From Lachnoclostridium edouardi (GTDB taxonomy: Bacteria; Bacillota; Clostridia; Lachnospirales; Lachnospiraceae): a stretch of DNA of 64,000 nt. The notes under the pieces were generated by a model, which did no database searches, had not been told where the DNA came from, and worked only from the letters and a program-made list of their open reading frames with translations. The translations under genes and the position numbers were made by a program. Position 1 is the stretch's first letter, and every line of letters begins with the position of its first letter. Location: contig NZ_OESQ01000001.1 of the NCBI RefSeq assembly GCF_900240245.1, positions 2,430,571-2,494,570 on the forward strand, given 5' to 3'. This document shows, in pieces, positions 61,851-64,000 of the stretch.

Positions 61851-62846
61851 ATGAAAATTAGAAGGTTAGCAGCAGCTATGGCGATTACAGTGCTGGGGAG
61901 CATTGCTTTATCTGCAACAGCCTGGGCGGCAGTAGCCAGTCCAAGGCTGACGTCATTTGAGTGGATTGACGAAGAACAGGGGCCTGGCGTGGCCATGTGG
62001 GTGGATGAAAACGGAAATATTTCAGAACCTTTAGCCGGAGGCCCGGCACAGGAAAATACAGAAGAGAACACAGAAGGACAGCAGACTGCAGAGGAAGCAG
62101 CGGCAGCGGAGGCTCAGAAGGCTGCGGAGGAAGCGGCGGCAGCAGAGGCCCAGAAGGCTGCGGAGGAAGCGGCGGCAGCAGAGGCCCAGAAAGCTGCGGA
62201 GGCAGCGGCGGCAGCCCAGGCCGGAGGCAGAGTTATTGATCCTGCCAGACCTATGGTGGCTTTAACATTTGACGACGGCCCTATGGCGTCTGTGGGCAAT
62301 CAGATTATGGATTGTCTGGCCCAGTATGGAGGGAAGGCCACCTTTTATGTGGTGGGAAACAGATGTGCTTCTTATGTGGCGGAGATGCAGCGCATGGTTG
62401 CAGAAGGCCATGAAATCGGCAATCATACATACGAGCATAAATATTTAAATAAGCTAAATACTGCCCAGATCAGGGCGCAGATTGATAAAGGAGCCGACGC
62501 AGTCCAGGCGGTGTGCGGCGTGCGCCCCAAAACAGTGCGTCTTCCAGGGGGAAACAAAAACGCTACAGTTCTTTCAGCTGTTCAGGAGCCTATTGTGCTT
62601 TGGAGCATTGATACCTTAGACTGGAAGACAAAAAATGCGCAGTCTACAGTAAATAAAGTTCTTTCTAATGTAAAAGACGGAGATATTGTGCTGATGCACG
62701 AATTGTACTCTGCAACAGGACAGGCAGCGCTGCAGCTGATTCCTGAGCTGACTAACAGAGGATATCAGCTGGTGACAGTCAGCGAAATGGCTCAGTACAG
62801 AGGAGGCCTTCAAAACGGCCAAATATACTACAGCATAAGGCCGTAA
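61851..62846 (+). CDS. Exported polysaccharide deacetylase (NodB domain) with Ala/Glu repeat linker
   Basis: 331 residues. A signal peptide ends near residue 26 (AWA). Residues about 80-125 form an Ala/Glu/Gln/Lys-rich helix made of 12-residue repeats. The NodB domain (about 132-320) has all motifs: TFDDGP (metal and catalytic Asp), GNHTYEH (HxxxH), RLPGG, DTLDWK and VLMHELY. It removes acetyl groups from a surface or peptidoglycan GlcNAc polymer. The stiff linker would hold the catalytic domain away from the membrane. Confidence 0.88.
   Translation: MKIRRLAAAMAITVLGSIALSATAWAAVASPRLTSFEWIDEEQGPGVAMWVDENGNISEPLAGGPAQENTEENTEGQQTAEEAAAAEAQKAAEEAAAAEAQKAAEEAAAAEAQKAAEAAAAAQAGGRVIDPARPMVALTFDDGPMASVGNQIMDCLAQYGGKATFYVVGNRCASYVAEMQRMVAEGHEIGNHTYEHKYLNKLNTAQIRAQIDKGADAVQAVCGVRPKTVRLPGGNKNATVLSAVQEPIVLWSIDTLDWKTKNAQSTVNKVLSNVKDGDIVLMHELYSATGQAALQLIPELTNRGYQLVTVSEMAQYRGGLQNGQIYYSIRP
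62109..62216 (+). repeat. Three tandem 36-bp repeats inside the deacetylase gene
   Basis: Units at 62109-62144, 62145-62180 and 62181-62216 encode EAQKAAEEAAAA or close variants, with a partial unit just before. Copy number may vary between strains. Confidence 0.85.
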
Positions 62847-62865
62847 GGCAAAATAAGGGGGAAGT

Positions 62866-64000
62866 ATGGAAATATTATCAAGTATTTTGCGGGGAATGAG
62901 TGATTTTATCTGGGGAATCCCTATGCTGGTGCTGCTGTTTGGCACGCACCTGTTTATGACAGGACGGCTGAGATTGATCCAAAGATACACGTTTAAGGCC
63001 ATAAAAATGTCTTTTACTGCAGATGAAGGCAGCGAAGGGGAGATCAGCCAGTTTGGAGCCTTGGCCACGGCCCTGGCGGCTACAATTGGAACAGGCAATA
63101 TTATCGGCGTATCTACAGCTGTGGCCTTAGGCGGTCCAGGCGCAGTGCTGTGGTGCTGGTTTACCGGATTGTTCGGCATAGCAACAAAGTACTCAGAGTC
63201 TCTTTTGGCAGTGAAATTCAGGACGAAAACAGATGACGGCAGAGTAGTAGGCGGTCCTATGTATACGATTGAAAGAGGTTTAAAATGCAGATGGCTGGCA
63301 GTTGTGTTTGCGGCCTTCACGATTTTTGCCACCTTTGGGGCAGGCTGCACCGTACAGTCTCACGCCATATCTGATGTAATTTATACCACCTTCGGAACCT
63401 CTGTATTTGTCAGCGGGGCAGTTATTACATGTTTGACGGCAGTGGTGATTTTAGGCGGAGTAAAAACAATTTCCAAGGTGTGCGAGAAGCTGGTTCCTTT
63501 TATGGCGCTATTTTATATAATCAGCTGCATCGCTATTTTGTGGATTAACAGAGAATTTCTGGTGCCTGCAGTTTTACTAATTATTCGGTCTGCATTTACG
63601 CCTCAGGCGGCGGCAGGAGGATTTGCAGGAAGCACTATGATGACGGCCTGCCGGTATGGAATGGCGAGAGGTTTATTCTCCAATGAATCTGGTTTGGGAA
63701 CAGCTCCCATTGCAGCTGCCAGCGCCCAGACAAAAAATCCTGTGCGCCAGGCTATGATTTCCATGACAGGTACATTTTGGGATACAGTAATTGTATGCGC
63801 CATGACAGGTATTGTAGTTGTCAGCTCTATGCTTCATGTGCCGGAAGCATACACAGGAGTGGCCGACGACGCGCTTACCAGAATCGCCTTTGGGCAGCTT
63901 CCGTCTGTAGGAAATTATGCCCTGACAGCCTCCCTGTCTATTTTTGCATTTACAACTATATTAGGCTGGTCCTTTTATGGGGAAAGATGTATGGAATATT
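62866..64000 (+). CDS. AGCS-family sodium:alanine/glycine symporter, truncated by window end
   Basis: 378 codons from the ATG at 62866 (AAGGGGGAAGT upstream), open to the window edge; family proteins are about 450-480 residues, so roughly the last fifth is missing. AgcS/AlsT hallmarks: LATALAATIGTGNIIGVSTA (about 66-85), GGPGAVLWCWFTG and the GLFSNESGLGTAPIAAASA block. It imports alanine or glycine with sodium. Separate from the deacetylase by 19 bp, so it may share its transcript. Confidence 0.92.
   Translation, partial: MEILSSILRGMSDFIWGIPMLVLLFGTHLFMTGRLRLIQRYTFKAIKMSFTADEGSEGEISQFGALATALAATIGTGNIIGVSTAVALGGPGAVLWCWFTGLFGIATKYSESLLAVKFRTKTDDGRVVGGPMYTIERGLKCRWLAVVFAAFTIFATFGAGCTVQSHAISDVIYTTFGTSVFVSGAVITCLTAVVILGGVKTISKVCEKLVPFMALFYIISCIAILWINREFLVPAVLLIIRSAFTPQAAAGGFAGSTMMTACRYGMARGLFSNESGLGTAPIAAASAQTKNPVRQAMISMTGTFWDTVIVCAMTGIVVVSSMLHVPEAYTGVADDALTRIAFGQLPSVGNYALTASLSIFAFTTILGWSFYGERCMEY

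Noticed and set aside
62109..62216. CRISPR-like array
   Set aside because: The repeats are contiguous, coding and without spacers.
1..64000. rRNA or tRNA genes
   Set aside because: No tRNA cloverleaf with a TTCGANTC-type T-arm and no rRNA segment was recognised while reading both strands.

Overview
The window looks like a chromosomal stretch from a spore-forming, low-to-mid GC Firmicute, most likely a gut-type Lachnospiraceae (Clostridium cluster XIVa). The support is the nudF-type Nudix / spoIIM / xerD neighbourhood, strong AGGAGG ribosome sites with frequent TTG starts, clostridial cell-wall-binding repeats, an IS200/IS605-type right end, and many TRAP, TTT, APC and ABC nutrient uptake systems. 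The species cannot be named from the sequence alone.

Layout. 1-205: right end of a TnpB-encoding insertion sequence, with the tail of its gene and a folded omegaRNA-like 3' region. 251-4875: PucR-type regulator, GltS-type transporter and a degenerate creatinase/M24-like protein. 5011-11963: housekeeping block (cell-wall-binding protein, Nudix, SpoIIM, MarR/GNAT pair, XerD, FMN-binding protein, apt, LacI-type regulator). 12082-16627: a LacI-operator-flanked unit with an exported Ntn hydrolase, an allantoinase/hydantoinase-type amidohydrolase, an Asp/Glu/hydantoin racemase and a KdgT-type permease, closed by a 163-bp palindrome. 16633-25605: second PucR regulator, NhaC antiporter and a complete five-gene peptide/opine-type ABC transporter; the NhaC and ABC promoters share a duplicated regulatory element. 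25697-28716: two translationally coupled amidohydrolases. 28720-33906: GntR regulator, a second KdgT/racemase pair, a MutT-like Nudix and a PrpR-like regulator with a dead AAA+ core.

34162-42482: garR, a DapA-family lyase, a GltD-like flavoprotein, a 2-hydroxyacid dehydrogenase, an amino-acid permease, an M18 aminopeptidase and glycerate kinase. 42512-52242: an IclR-centred divergent hexonate regulon (KDG kinase and alcohol dehydrogenase to the left; IclR, galactonate dehydratase, TRAP transporter, SDR, second alcohol dehydrogenase and KDPG-type aldolase to the right), which encodes an almost complete galactonate-type path to pyruvate and glyceraldehyde-3-phosphate. 52218-61746: glucarate dehydratase between two paralogous LysR genes, then a tripartite tricarboxylate-type transporter with an HpcH-like protein, an Ldh-family dehydrogenase and an RraA-like protein. 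61851-64000: an exported polysaccharide deacetylase and a truncated AGCS sodium:alanine symporter.

How the genes fit together (inference). The right half is a sugar-acid catabolic island: glucarate dehydratase, aldolase-type proteins, tartronate-semialdehyde reductase and glycerate kinase form the glycerate branch, while galactonate dehydratase, KDG kinase and aldolase form a De-Ley-Doudoroff-like branch. The left half is an amide/ureide island, with two PucR regulators, an allantoinase-like enzyme, two racemase-family proteins, two KdgT-type permeases, an amidohydrolase pair, a creatinase-like protein and a secreted Ntn hydrolase. Its substrate is unknown, and several members lack canonical catalytic residues. 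This half is the best candidate in the window for an undescribed pathway.
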